38,788 nt of DNA from Pseudomonadota bacterium (GCA_021808525.1 JAKBBK010000025.1:1-38788); one strand, 5' to 3'. Shown: positions 28,454 through 36,492, counted from the stretch's first letter. Made by a program: numbers and translations. Notes: generated by a model not told the origin, from the sequence alone.

Positions 28454-28475
28454 GCGCCCGGGCGCCCAGGACACC
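28444..28475. repeat. Long inverted repeat between converging genes
   Basis: GGTGTCCTGAGCGCCC (28444-28459) is followed directly by GGGCGCCCAGGACACC (28460-28475): a 16-bp inverted repeat with one mismatched pair. It covers the stop codon of the CobD-like gene and ends six bases before the last base of htpG. Transcripts from either side would form a strong hairpin, but there is no T-tract, so it is a possible bidirectional terminator or 3'-end stabiliser. Confidence 0.75.
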
Positions 28476-28480
28476 GAGGC

Positions 28481-30451
28481 TCAGGCCACCGCGCGCAGCA
28501 GCCAGCGGTTGACCCGCTGGACGTAGGCGGCGGGATCCTCCGGCAGTCCCCCCTCGGCCAGCAGCGCCTGGTCGAACAGGATGCGGCTGAGTTCGGTGAA
28601 GGCCTCGGCCTGCGCATCCCCCGCGGCAGCCTGCGTCTGCAGACGCTTGACCAGCTCGTGCTCGGGGTTGATTTCCAGGATCGGCTCGGCGCGCGGAGCC
28701 TGCTGACCGGCCTGGCGCAGCAGACGCGCCAGATGCGAGCTGAGCTCGCCCTCGTCGGCCACCAGACAGGCCGGCGACTCGACCAGGCGCGAGCTGATGC
28801 GCACGTCCTTGGCCAGGCCCTGCAGCGCGGTCTTCATGCGCTCCAGCAGATCCTTGAAGGTCTGCGCGGCCTCCTCGGCCTGGCGCTTGTCCTGCTCGTC
28901 CTGCAGCGCGCCCAGGTCGGCGCCGCCCCGCGCCACCGATTGCAGGGGCTTGCCGCCGAACTCGTGCAGCGAGCCCAGCATCCATTCATCCACGCGATCG
29001 GTCAGCAGCAGCACCTCCACGCCCTTGCGCCGGAACATCTCCAGCTGCGGGCTCGAGCGCGCGGCGCGCGCATTGTCGGCGGTGACGTAGTAGATGGCCG
29101 TCTGCTCCGGCTTCATGCGGGCCACGTAGTCGGCCAGGGACACGTCCTGCTCGTCGGAGTCCTTGTGGGTGGAGGCGAAGCGCAGCAGCCCGGCCAGGCG
29201 CTCACGATGGGCGAAGTCCTCGGCCACGCCCTCCTTGAGCACCTGTCCGAACTCGCTCCAGAAGCTCGCGTACTTGTCGCGCTGGGCCTGCTCCTCGCTG
29301 CCCGCCATGTCCTCGAGCATCTGCAGCACGCGGCGCGTGCTGCCGTCGCGGATGGCGCGCATGTCGCGGCTTTCCTGCAACAGCTCCCGCGACACGTTCA
29401 GCGGCAGGTCCGCGCTGTCGATCACCCCGCGCACGAAACGCAGGTAGCCGGGCAGCAGGCTGCTGGCATCGTCGAGGATGAACACCCGCTTGACATACAG
29501 CTTGACCCCGGGCTGGCTGTCGCGGTTGTACAGGTCGAAGGGGGCCTTGGCCGGCACGTAGAGCAATTGGGTGTATTCGCTGCGCCCCTCCACGCGGTTG
29601 TGGGTCCAGGCCAGCGGGGCCTGGTCGTCGTGGGCGATCTGGCGGTAGAAATCGACGTACTGCTGCTCGTCGAGCTCGGACTTGGGTCGCGCCCACAGCG
29701 CCGCCGCCTTGTTCACCTGCTCCCACTCGTCGCGCACCACGTCCTGCTTCTTCTCGGCGTCCCATTCGCGCTTGCGCATCTCGATGGGCAGGGAGATGTG
29801 GTCGGAATAGCGCCCGATGATGCTCTTGAGCTTCCACTGCGCCAGCAGGTCGCTGAACTGCTGCTCCTCGGCGTCGGCGCGCAGGTGCAGGATCACGTCG
29901 GTGCCGCGGCCGGCGCGTTCGATGGCCTCGACGCTGAACTCACCCGTGCCGTCCGAGGACCAGCGCACCCCCTGGGAGGCCGGCAGGCCGGCGCGGCGGC
30001 TTTGCACGACGATGCGCTCGGCGACGATGAAGCCGGAGTAGAAACCCACGCCGAACTGGCCGATCAGGCTGGCGTCGCCCTTGCGCTCCTCGCCCAGGCG
30101 CTGCATGAACTCGCGGGTGCCCGACTTGGCGATCGTGCCCAGGTGCTCGATGGCATCCTCCATGGACAGGCCGATGCCGTTGTCGCTGACCGTCAGGGTG
30201 CGCGCCTCGGGATCGAAATCGACGCGGATGCGCAATTGCGGATCGCCTTCCCACAGCGCGCCGTCGTCGATGGCCAGGTAGCGCAGCTTGTCGCAGGCGT
30301 CCGAGGCGTTGGACACGAGTTCGCGCAGGAAGATGTCCCGGTTGGAGTACAGGGAATGCGCGACCAGATGCAGCAGTTGCCGCACCTCGGCCTGGAAGGC
30401 ATGGGTGTGCGACGCGCCGGCCTGCGGCGGATTCGGGGTGGATGTGCTCAT
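28481..30451 (-). CDS. htpG: Molecular chaperone HtpG (Hsp90)
   Basis: HtpG is the bacterial Hsp90, an ATP-driven dimeric chaperone. The 656-residue product has the GHKL ATP site: [18 protein letters not shown] (about 43-60), [22 protein letters not shown] (about 94-115) and [15 protein letters not shown] (about 133-147). Middle-domain segments ([18 protein letters not shown]) and the C-terminal dimerisation region follow. ATG 30451 lacks a clear ribosome site but gives the standard N-terminus. A near-perfect heat-shock promoter lies about 140 bases upstream, giving a leader of roughly 130 bases that contains a short hairpin (ACGAGG/CCTCGT). Confidence 0.97.
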   Translation of the reverse strand: MSTSTPNPPQAGASHTHAFQAEVRQLLHLVAHSLYSNRDIFLRELVSNASDACDKLRYLAIDDGALWEGDPQLRIRVDFDPEARTLTVSDNGIGLSMEDAIEHLGTIAKSGTREFMQRLGEERKGDASLIGQFGVGFYSGFIVAERIVVQSRRAGLPASQGVRWSSDGTGEFSVEAIERAGRGTDVILHLRADAEEQQFSDLLAQWKLKSIIGRYSDHISLPIEMRKREWDAEKKQDVVRDEWEQVNKAAALWARPKSELDEQQYVDFYRQIAHDDQAPLAWTHNRVEGRSEYTQLLYVPAKAPFDLYNRDSQPGVKLYVKRVFILDDASSLLPGYLRFVRGVIDSADLPLNVSRELLQESRDMRAIRDGSTRRVLQMLEDMAGSEEQAQRDKYASFWSEFGQVLKEGVAEDFAHRERLAGLLRFASTHKDSDEQDVSLADYVARMKPEQTAIYYVTADNARAARSSPQLEMFRRKGVEVLLLTDRVDEWMLGSLHEFGGKPLQSVARGGADLGALQDEQDKRQAEEAAQTFKDLLERMKTALQGLAKDVRISSRLVESPACLVADEGELSSHLARLLRQAGQQAPRAEPILEINPEHELVKRLQTQAAAGDAQAEAFTELSRILFDQALLAEGGLPEDPAAYVQRVNRWLLRAVA

Positions 30452-30589
30452 GGTGGGCGGTTCGGAATCAGGAAAACAGGAACGGGAAAGCGAACATGGA
30501 ACAGTGAAAGCGCCAGGGCGATGCGCCCGGGAACCCGCAGGCGCGGCGCGGGCCGCGATGCACCCACGAGGACGCCCTCGTCACGCCGA

Positions 30590-30617
30590 AGATGGGGACG
30601 CCCGGCCGGATTTCAAG
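30590..30617 (-). promoter_or_regulatory. Sigma-32 heat-shock promoter of htpG
   Basis: On the minus strand CTTGAAA (30611-30617) and CCCCATCT (30590-30597) are separated by 13 bases. This matches the established RpoH consensus CTTGAAA-N13-15-CCCCATnT at every fixed position. The -35 overlaps the last codons and stop of tatD, so heat-shock transcription of htpG starts at the very end of the tatD gene. Confidence 0.9.
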
Positions 30618-31452
30618 CCGGCGGCGCCGCGCCGCCACCCGCCAGCAGCGCGCCCAGGCGCGGCAGCACACGCCGCGCGTTGTCGCCGGTGACCGCCGCC
30701 GTGTGCTCGGGGGTCCAGGCGCGCAGGCCGGCCAGCACCGCTCCGATGCGCGGCAATTCGGCCGGCTCGTTGGGGCGGGGCTCGGAGCCGTGGGCGATCC
30801 ATTGCGGGGCCATGTCGGGGGAGTCGGTCTCCAGCACCAGGGCCTGCTCGGGCAGGCCCTGCGCCAGGCGCCGGATGTTGCGCGAACGCTCGAAACTCAA
30901 GGTGCCGCCGAATCCCAGGCACAGCCCCAGGGCCAGGAAGGCCCGCGCCTGCTGCTCACTGCCGTTGAAGGCGTGGGCGATGCCCCCTCGGCCGCGCGCC
31001 CCCCAGTCGCGGCGCCGCAGGGCCGCGGCCACCGCGTCCTGCGCGCGGCGCACATGCAGCAGCACCGGCAACCCGAACTCGCTGGCCAGCTCCAGCTGCC
31101 GCTCCAGCCACCAGGCCTGCTCCGCGCGCGCGCCGGCGTCCTGCTCGACGAAATGGTCCAGTCCGATCTCGCCCACGGCCACCAGGCGCGGATCGTCGAT
31201 GCGCCGACCCAGCTCCTCGCGCAACAGGCCCAGGTCCTCGCGGCGCAGGCGCCCGACGTACAGCGGGTGCACGCCCAGCGCGTAGGCGTGGCCGTGCACA
31301 TGGGCCAGCTCGCGCACGGCGGCGAAATTCGCCGGCTCCACCGCCGGCACCACCACGCAGCCGACTCCCGCCCGCGCGGCGCGCTCGAGCATGGCCTCGC
31401 GCCCCGGGTCGAACTCGGCGGCGTCGAGATGGGCATGGGTGTCGATCCACAT
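30613..31452 (-). CDS. tatD: TatD-family metal-dependent DNase
   Basis: The 279-residue TIM-barrel hydrolase starts MWIDTHAHLD, supplying the first two metal-binding His, and continues with VGEIGLDHF (metal-binding Glu), LLHVRRAQDA (His), GIAHAFNGS (His) and ETDSPDMAP (catalytic Asp). These are the metal ligands of the TatD family, which have 3'-5' exonuclease activity in DNA repair or act in RNA quality control. The TatD versus YcfH/YjjV subtype is not separable by eye. ATG 31452 gives the family N-terminus and has GAGG about ten bases upstream; the frame is open further but crosses the tRNA gene on the other strand. Its 3' end contains the htpG promoter. Confidence 0.92.
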   Translation of the reverse strand: MWIDTHAHLDAAEFDPGREAMLERAARAGVGCVVVPAVEPANFAAVRELAHVHGHAYALGVHPLYVGRLRREDLGLLREELGRRIDDPRLVAVGEIGLDHFVEQDAGARAEQAWWLERQLELASEFGLPVLLHVRRAQDAVAAALRRRDWGARGRGGIAHAFNGSEQQARAFLALGLCLGFGGTLSFERSRNIRRLAQGLPEQALVLETDSPDMAPQWIAHGSEPRPNEPAELPRIGAVLAGLRAWTPEHTAAVTGDNARRVLPRLGALLAGGGAAPPA

Positions 31453-31539
31453 GAGGGGAAAGCCTCGCCGGGTGTGCAATAATGGATGGCTGTATTGTGC
31501 TGCAGGCGCCGGGCTTGGGCTGCCTGCACGGACGCACAT

Positions 31540-31632
31540 GGAGACGTGACCGAGAGGCCGAAGGTGCTCCCCTGCTAAGGGAGTATGCGGTGTAGAGCCG
31601 CATCGTGGGTTCGAATCCCACCGTCTCCGCCA
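31540..31632 (+). tRNA. tRNA-Ser (anticodon GCU)
   Basis: GGAGACG (31540-31546) pairs with CGTCTCC (31622-31628), followed by G and an encoded CCA. The anticodon arm is CTCCC-CTGCTAA-GGGAG, giving GCU, which reads AGC/AGU serine codons. A long variable arm (TGCGG/CCGCA) of the class II type and a T arm GTGGG-TTCGAAT-CCCAC complete the fold. tRNA-Ser genes are frequent integration sites, and accessory DNA does begin to its right, but no second copy of its 3' end was seen in the window. Confidence 0.97.
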
Positions 31633-31892
31633 GCAACCTAGAAAAATCAACAGGTTGCCGGAATAACCCCACGATTCATCCCACAAAACGGTATCAGGAC
31701 GCCTAGTTATCCACAGGGCGGCGCCGGTTCCCTCGCTGTTCTCAGCGCGAAGGAACAAGCGCGGCGCAATCGGTGCTCGTAGGTCTTTGTTCGATGCGCT
31801 GCGCGTGGCGTGAATGCGCGCAGCGAACCACACTGGCCCCGAGTCATGCGCAGTGCACCGTGAGGTGCACTGCGCAGCGTTGACAGGGGTAC
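31633..31892. other. Gap between tRNA-Ser and the intron
   Basis: No gene is supported in these 260 bases. Directly after the tRNA, GCAACCT (31633-31639) and AGGTTGC (31652-31658) form a 7-bp hairpin without a T-tract, possibly a weak terminator or processing site. A single perfect DnaA box, TTATCCACA, lies at 31707-31715. A strong perfect hairpin (separate entry) lies at 31847-31876. Confidence 0.55.
31847..31876. repeat. Perfect 13-bp hairpin upstream of the group II intron
   Basis: TGCGCAGTGCACC (31847-31859) and GGTGCACTGCGCA (31864-31876) pair perfectly around a GTGA loop. The hairpin ends 16 bases before the probable intron 5' end. Some bacterial group II introns insert beside hairpins, so this may be a relic of the target site, or an unrelated terminator-like stem. 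Confidence 0.8.
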
Positions 31893-32124
31893 GTGCGGGC
31901 CAGCCATTGAGCCGCGAAAGAATTTTGGATCCGGGTGCCGACCTCGTCCGATTCACGGAAGGCAAATGGGCTGCGCGCGCCATCGCAAGCGCGCGACCGA
32001 CCCGGCCTGGTCGCAGAACCTGGCACGCACGCTCCTTGCTCGGGAACCGGGAAATCTCCAGCCCGACCGTCGGCGCCTGTCATGGCCCGGCGGTCCGCAT
32101 CGGAAAGGCGAGGAGCCGTAGCCG

Positions 32125-32976
32125 ATGACGCACGGGCTGGAGAAGTCAGACCCCGTCGTAGGAGCGACGAAGCCTGCGAACAAGGCCGGCCTGCCGGCGG
32201 CGAAGTGGGTGGAGCCAAGGACGGGGACCAAGGGGAACGCGGAAGACTCTCGCACGCGCCGGACTCAGAGCCGGGCAAGCGTATCCCAGGGGCTCGACCG
32301 CGTACGGCAGGCTGCAAGGCTGAGGAAGAAACAACAGTTCACCGCCTTGCTGCACCATGTCACCGTTGACCTGCTTCGGGATGCGTTCCTGGCGCTCAAG
32401 CGTCGTGCCGAGCCCGGGGTCGATGGCGTGACATGGCAGGATTACGAGCAAGGACCTGAAGAGCGCCTTGGCGATCCTCACGCTCTTATCCACTGCGGCG
32501 GGCGCCGGGCGCTGCCGGTTCGACGACGCTTCATTCCGAAGCCGCAAGGTCGCCAGCGTCCGCTGGGCATTGCCGCGCGGGAGGGCAAGATCGTCCAGCG
32601 TGCAGTCGTCGCCGTGCTCAATGCGATCTACGAGGAAGACTTCCTCGACTTCTCGTACGGGTTCTGGCCCGGGCGCGGGCAGCACGACGCATTGGACGCC
32701 CTGTGCGTGGCGATCAAGGGCGAGCGGGTGAACTGGGTTCTCGACGCCGACATCAAGGGTTTCTTCGACGCGGTCATGCGAGCATCCCTGCGCAAGGGGA
32801 GTGGCTGCACTCGGTGGTGACCGGCTGCTTCGCCTACCACGCGGTGCCTACCAACTCGCAGGCCCTCCGCGCGTACCGGCATCACATCCTTCTGCCCTGG
32901 CGTCGCTCCCTGGATCGACGCAGTCAGAAGGCCGGCGTCACGTGGGCGAAGATGGACCGGCCCGCCGTCAAGACCC
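32125..32976 (+). pseudogene. ltrA: Group II intron reverse transcriptase/maturase, internally deleted
   Basis: ATG 32125 follows a GAGGAG ribosome site. The N-terminal part is family-like: EKSDPVVG, NKAGLPAA, PGVDGVTWQDYEQ, FIPKPQGRQRPLGIAA, KIVQRAVVAVLNAIYEEDF, SYGFWPGRGQHDALDAL and the first catalytic segment NWVLDADIKGFFD. Near 32770 the sequence jumps, with a frame change, to the end of the maturase domain, read in another frame as IPAQGEWLHSVVTGCFAYHAV and RRSQKAGVTW up to about 32970. Judging from intact relatives roughly 200 residues are missing, including the second catalytic motif (YADD/FADD box). The C-terminal tail is also cut short just before domain V. The protein cannot be an active reverse transcriptase. 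Confidence 0.88.
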
Positions 32977-32983
32977 AAGGTAG

Positions 32984-33050
32984 GAGCCGTATGCCTTCAT
33001 TGGGCACGTACGGATCTGTGCGAGGGGTGCCGGGCCACCGGCATCCCTAC
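32984..33050 (+). other. Group II intron domains V and VI
   Basis: Domain V: GAGCCGT (32984-32990) pairs with ACGGATC (33010-33016), with a CG bulge at 33007-33008 and the AGC triad at 32985-32987. The G of the triad faces A33014 instead of the usual U, and the terminal loop is not GNRA, both signs of decay. Domain VI: GGGGTGCCGG (33024-33033) pairs with CCGGCATCCC (33038-33047); A33043, eight bases from the 3' end, is at the expected branch-point position. Confidence 0.75.
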
Positions 33051-33108
33051 CGCGATCGCCAACACCAAGCGATCGGAGCGTGAGACATGGCGTCGCCGGA
33101 ATCGACAA

Positions 33109-34407
33109 TCAGAACTCTGCAGGCCGTGACGCCGGGACGATTTCTGGAGCCGTGCCGCGCAGCGCGGGCATGAAGCCCGCGAGCCCGAGCAGGGGACCGG
33201 GCAGGAGCAGCCAGGTCGCATGCAGGCCGAAGCGCAGCAGCGCCGAGGTGATGAGCGGGATGGCCACTACCGTGATGCCAAAGCCGATGGCGTTCTGCAG
33301 GGCCAGTGCGCTGCCCAGCAGGGTCTTCGGGCAGGCCAGAGCGGTCGCCGCGGAGAACTGTGGAGAGTCGGCGACGACCGTGGCCCCCCACGCCAGCAAC
33401 AGGCCCAGCAGCAGGCCGCGATTGCCAGACGGCCAGGCCAGGGCAAAAGAGGCGCAGCAGCAGCCCGATGCAGCCAGGGCAGCGGCTGCGACGCGGTGGC
33501 TGCCGAAGCGGTGCGACAGCGCACCGCCGATCAGGCAGCCCACCGCGCCCATCGCGATGATGCCAGCCGCGATGAGCCAGACCCAGCGCGCTGGGGCGCC
33601 GCTTGCAATCCCCGAGCGCTGCACCAGGATCGGAACCGCCACCCAGAAGGCATACAGCTCCCACATATGACCGAAGTAGCCGAAGGCCGCCCGCCGAACC
33701 CCACGGATGCGAAAGGCTTGCAACCCTACCGTGAACCGCGCCCCCACACTCGCTCGCTCGCGGGGTGCACTGCGGCGTGGATCGAGAGCATGCGGACCAT
33801 CCCCGAGCACGGTCATCGTGCAGGCGGCTGCCAGGGCGAGCCACGAAGCAGCTTCAAGAACCCAGCGCCAGGAGATTCCCGCCCCCAGCACATGCAACAC
33901 CAGCGGCATGGCCGTTCCGAGTGTCAGCATGGCCACAAGCTGCGCAAGCGCCGAGCCGGCTCGATCAGGCTCCCAGGTGACCATCAGTTTCATGCCCAGC
34001 GGGTAGATTCCGGCCAGACAGATGCCCAGCAGACCGCGGTTGATCAAACCGGTGGCAAGGCTTCCCGGCAACAGCGCAAGCCAGGCATTGATGGTCGCGC
34101 CCGCCACCGCGCCGAGCACGAACATCGAGCTCGCCGCAAAGCGATCGGCCAGCCCGCCGAGAGACAGCACCAGGGTGCCGACGATGAAGCCCAGCTGCAC
34201 GGCGCTGCTCATCCAGCCGGCTGCCTGCGCGGGCGCATGCCAGAGCTGAATCAGCCTGGCGGCCTCGCTGTTCGCGCTGAACCACAGCGAAGTCGCGAGC
34301 AGCTGCGCGGCGGCAATCGTCGCGACCGCGCCCGGCGTTCGCACGAGCCGTCGACGCAAGGCGCAGCGCAGACGGCTCAGGCGATGCGCAAGGCTGCTGG
34401 ATGTCAC
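33109..34407 (-). CDS. MFS transporter
   Basis: The 432-residue protein has about twelve hydrophobic segments in two blocks of six with a central charged loop (about 190-225, rich in Arg), the major facilitator layout. A loop after the second helix reads GGLADRF, matching the MFS A-motif pattern, and NRGLLGICLAGIYPLGMK resembles the third/fourth helix region of cyanate/NNP-type exporters. The substrate is unknown. The GTG start overlaps the dehalogenase stop by four bases, so it is translationally coupled and ends the operon peroxiredoxin-dehalogenase-MFS. It could export a product or substrate of that operon. It begins 58 bases from the intron end. Confidence 0.9.
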   Translation of the reverse strand: MTSSSLAHRLSRLRCALRRRLVRTPGAVATIAAAQLLATSLWFSANSEAARLIQLWHAPAQAAGWMSSAVQLGFIVGTLVLSLGGLADRFAASSMFVLGAVAGATINAWLALLPGSLATGLINRGLLGICLAGIYPLGMKLMVTWEPDRAGSALAQLVAMLTLGTAMPLVLHVLGAGISWRWVLEAASWLALAAACTMTVLGDGPHALDPRRSAPRERASVGARFTVGLQAFRIRGVRRAAFGYFGHMWELYAFWVAVPILVQRSGIASGAPARWVWLIAAGIIAMGAVGCLIGGALSHRFGSHRVAAAALAASGCCCASFALAWPSGNRGLLLGLLLAWGATVVADSPQFSAATALACPKTLLGSALALQNAIGFGITVVAIPLITSALLRFGLHATWLLLPGPLLGLAGFMPALRGTAPEIVPASRPAEF

Positions 34408-35093
34408 GTTGCGATCGGTGCCAGCAGCGCGGGCAACTCGGCCAGGTTGCGAATCACATGATCGGGTGCTCCGGGCAGCTGCTCGGGGCGCTGGCCGTAG
34501 CGGTTGCACCAGACCACGCGCATGCCGAAAGCCGACGCAGCGTAGGCGTCCCAGCCGTTGGAGGACTGGAAGGAGACCTGCCCGGCAGGCAGGCCCAGCT
34601 GCTGCAGTGCGTACGCATAGACCTTCGGGTGGGTCTTGAACACACGCACGGACTCGACCGAAAGCACCGCGTCGAACAACCCCTGCAGTCCGGATGCGCG
34701 GATCGCCGCATCGAGCATCGCCGGCGTGCCGTTGGACAGGATCGCCGTCCTGAAGCCTGCGGCGCGCAGCTGGCGCAGCGTGTCGGCCACTTCGGGGAAG
34801 GCCTGCAGGGTCTGATAGAGCTGCAGCAATTGCTCGCGCAGCGCTGCATCGCGAAGATCCAAGCTCTCGAGCGCGAAATCGAGAGCCTCGGCGGTGACCT
34901 GCCAGAAATCGACGTAGCGGTCCTGCAGCGATCGCAGCCAGGTGTACTGCAGCTGCTTGTCCCGCCACAGCGTCGTCAGCGCGACACGCTTGTGCTCGGG
35001 GATGCCCGGGCAGCGCGTAGCCGCCGAGGCAAAGTCGAACAGGGTGCCGTAGGCGTCGAACACGCAGGCACGAATTCCGGAGAGAGCAGTCAT
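34404..35093 (-). CDS. L-2-haloacid dehalogenase (haloacid dehalogenase type II)
   Basis: The 229-residue protein matches type II haloacid dehalogenases, which hydrolyse L-2-haloalkanoic acids to D-2-hydroxy acids through an aspartyl ester. The residues known from L-DEX are present at near-identical spacing: nucleophile Asp13 in FDAYGTL, Thr17, Arg44 in TLWRDKQ, Ser120-Asn121 in LSNGTP, Lys153 in VFKTHP, Tyr159, Ser177, Asn179 and Asp182 in SSNGWDA. The cytoplasmic location follows from lack of a signal peptide. It overlaps the peroxiredoxin-like gene and the MFS gene by four bases each. Full conservation of the active site argues for real dehalogenase activity rather than a generic HAD phosphatase. 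Confidence 0.94.
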   Translation of the reverse strand: MTALSGIRACVFDAYGTLFDFASAATRCPGIPEHKRVALTTLWRDKQLQYTWLRSLQDRYVDFWQVTAEALDFALESLDLRDAALREQLLQLYQTLQAFPEVADTLRQLRAAGFRTAILSNGTPAMLDAAIRASGLQGLFDAVLSVESVRVFKTHPKVYAYALQQLGLPAGQVSFQSSNGWDAYAASAFGMRVVWCNRYGQRPEQLPGAPDHVIRNLAELPALLAPIAT

Positions 35094-35611
35094 CGACGCG
35101 TTCCACGGATGGGATACTGGTTTTGGATGACGAATCGCAGACCGCCCAGCAGGCGATCCAGATCCGGGCGCAGGAAAGGCGCGTTGGCCACGTCGACCAG
35201 ATGAAGCGCACCCTCCGGGTTGACCACGAACAGCGCCGGCTCCGGGAACACGTGGTCCGTCTCCTGCGCCGAGCGCGGTTGCGACACATACAAGCCGAGC
35301 GTGCGCATGGTGGCTTCGTCCATGCCGTAGAGCATGGGAAAGCCAGGCTGGGCGGGCTGCGCCAGTGCACGGGTCTGGGCTTGGCTGTCGGCCGACACGG
35401 CGGCCAGCGAGACGCCCAGTTCGGCGAAGGCCGCGCGGCGCTGCTCGATCTCGCCCAGGTAGGACTTGCAGATGGGACAGTGCTGGCCGCGCAGCACGAA
35501 CAATGCCTGCCAGGAGCCGGCGGCGCCGAACTCGAAATCCTCACCGTCCAGACGCTTGAAGCGCACAGGGACGAAGGGCTGGCCAGGGTGAAGCTTGGAA
35601 GTCGTCTGCAT
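35090..35611 (-). CDS. Peroxiredoxin-like (AhpC/TSA-family) protein
   Basis: The 173-residue thioredoxin-fold protein has a Cys-X-X-Cys pair in RGQHCPICKSY (Cys45 and Cys48), an LGVSLAAVSAD strand-helix and a PALFVVNPEGALHLVD segment with the peroxiredoxin/redoxin pattern. It has no signal peptide. The presumed role is reduction of peroxides or disulfides; the first Cys would be the reactive one. ATG 35611 has GGAG nine bases upstream; ATG 35617 is closer to it than usual. It is the first gene of the leftward operon, and its ATGA stop region overlaps the dehalogenase. A sigma-70 promoter with a TetR-like palindrome in its spacer lies upstream. Confidence 0.88.
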   Translation of the reverse strand: MQTTSKLHPGQPFVPVRFKRLDGEDFEFGAAGSWQALFVLRGQHCPICKSYLGEIEQRRAAFAELGVSLAAVSADSQAQTRALAQPAQPGFPMLYGMDEATMRTLGLYVSQPRSAQETDHVFPEPALFVVNPEGALHLVDVANAPFLRPDLDRLLGGLRFVIQNQYPIRGTRR

Positions 35612-35675
35612 GATCATCCACTCCAGGTTGAGGTCTTTCGCCAAGCCGGGGTTGTGCTGCGTACGGCCTCGGCGC

Positions 35676-35704
35676 AGAATAATGGAACGATCAGTCTAAA
35701 ACAA
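35676..35704 (-). promoter_or_regulatory. Promoter of the peroxiredoxin operon with operator in its spacer
   Basis: On the minus strand TTGTTT (35699-35704) and TATTCT (35676-35681) are separated by 17 bases. A 16-bp imperfect palindrome, TGGAACGATCAGTCTA on the plus strand (35683-35698), fills the spacer. A bound repressor would block RNA polymerase directly. The same site lies 51 bases before the divergent DsbA-family gene and could control both directions. It resembles the sites at 36459-36474 and 37071-37086. Confidence 0.6.
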
Positions 35705-35748
35705 TGCACGGCATTGTGCCGACTCCGTCCATCGCAAGGAGATCTCTC

Positions 35749-36426
35749 ATGCAAGAACCTCATCTCGTCTACATCGCCGACCCCATGTGTTCGTGGTGCT
35801 GGGGTTTCTCACCGGTCGTGCAGGCCATCGAGCAGCGATTCGGCGCGGCCCTTCCCATTCGCCTGGTGCTTGGAGGGCTGCGCCCGTGGACCCGCGAGGC
35901 CATGGACCCGGCCGACCGCGCAGACGTGCGCAGCCACTGGGAGCATGTCCGGGAGGCATCCGGCCAGCCCTTCGACTTTCGGTTTTTCGAGCGCGAGCAC
36001 TTCGTCTACGACACGGAACCGGCCAGCCGGGCCATCGTCGTGTTGCGCCGCCGCGGCATGTCGACCGCTCTGGACGCGTTGCGGCGTGTCCAGCGCGCCT
36101 TCTACGCCGACAACCGCGATGTCACCGACCCCGAAGTCCTGGCCGCGCTCAGCGCGGAACTCGGCTTCGATGCGGCGGACTTCCGCGCCGAGTTCAACAG
36201 CGCGCAGGCGCATGACGAGACGCGGGGCGACTTCGCGCTGGCCCAGTCCGCCGGCATTCGCGGCTTCCCCACCCTGATCGCCGGGCACGGCGGCGATCAG
36301 CCCTACACGCTGATCACCCACGGATTCCAGCCCGCTGAGCGCGTCCTGGCCACGGTGCAGGCCTGGCTGGATGCGGCCAGTCCGGGCCCCTCGGCCGACG
36401 CCGGCCACGCCTGCGCGCTCCACTGA
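35749..36426 (+). CDS. DsbA-family (FrnE-like) oxidoreductase
   Basis: The 225-residue protein begins with a thioredoxin strand leading into DPMCSWCWGF, giving the redox pair Cys14-Cys17, followed by a long helical insertion and the cis-proline region GIRGFPTLI near residue 175. This is the DsbA-like family that includes FrnE and 2-hydroxychromene-2-carboxylate isomerase relatives. There is no signal peptide, so it acts in the cytoplasm, unlike DsbA itself. ATG 35749 is preceded by a strong AAGGAG. It is divergent from the peroxiredoxin operon and 66 bases upstream of the TetR gene. Confidence 0.9.
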   Translation: MQEPHLVYIADPMCSWCWGFSPVVQAIEQRFGAALPIRLVLGGLRPWTREAMDPADRADVRSHWEHVREASGQPFDFRFFEREHFVYDTEPASRAIVVLRRRGMSTALDALRRVQRAFYADNRDVTDPEVLAALSAELGFDAADFRAEFNSAQAHDETRGDFALAQSAGIRGFPTLIAGHGGDQPYTLITHGFQPAERVLATVQAWLDAASPGPSADAGHACALH

Positions 36427-36458
36427 GGCGTGGGCGTGGGCGAAGCCTGCGAATATTC

Positions 36459-36474
36459 TGTACTATTCAGTCCA
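36459..36474 (+). promoter_or_regulatory. Candidate TetR operator in front of tetR
   Basis: TGTACTATTCAGTCCA is an imperfect 16-bp palindrome (outer TGnACT/AGTnCA arms) lying 18 bases before the TetR ATG. It shares its layout with 35683-35698 and 37071-37086. Autoregulation from such a site is usual for TetR repressors. Confidence 0.5.
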
Positions 36475-36492
36475 TAAAAATCCTTCGACACC

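Larger units (their letters stand above)
31893..33050 (+). mobile_element. Degenerate group II intron
   Basis: The element probably begins at GTGCGGGCC (consensus 5' GUGYG), carries a broken intron-encoded reverse transcriptase from 32125, and ends with recognisable domain V (32984-33016) and domain VI (33024-33047) before CTAC at 33050. At about 1.16 kb it is well short of the 1.9-2.5 kb usual for such introns. Only about 230 bases precede the protein start, suggesting domain I is also shortened; the 5' boundary is therefore less sure than the 3' one. It interrupts no gene and sits between tRNA-Ser and the MFS gene. With a damaged protein and a mutated domain V it should be immobile unless supplied in trans. 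Confidence 0.8.

Noticed and set aside
31707-31715. A perfect DnaA box TTATCCACA
   Set aside because: A single copy, with no cluster, AT-rich unwinding region or dnaA/dnaN nearby; one such 9-mer by chance in this length is not surprising.
31540-33050. tRNA-Ser as an att site of an integrative element
   Set aside because: No integrase gene and no repeat of the tRNA 3' end were found in the window; the intron does not use tRNA integration.
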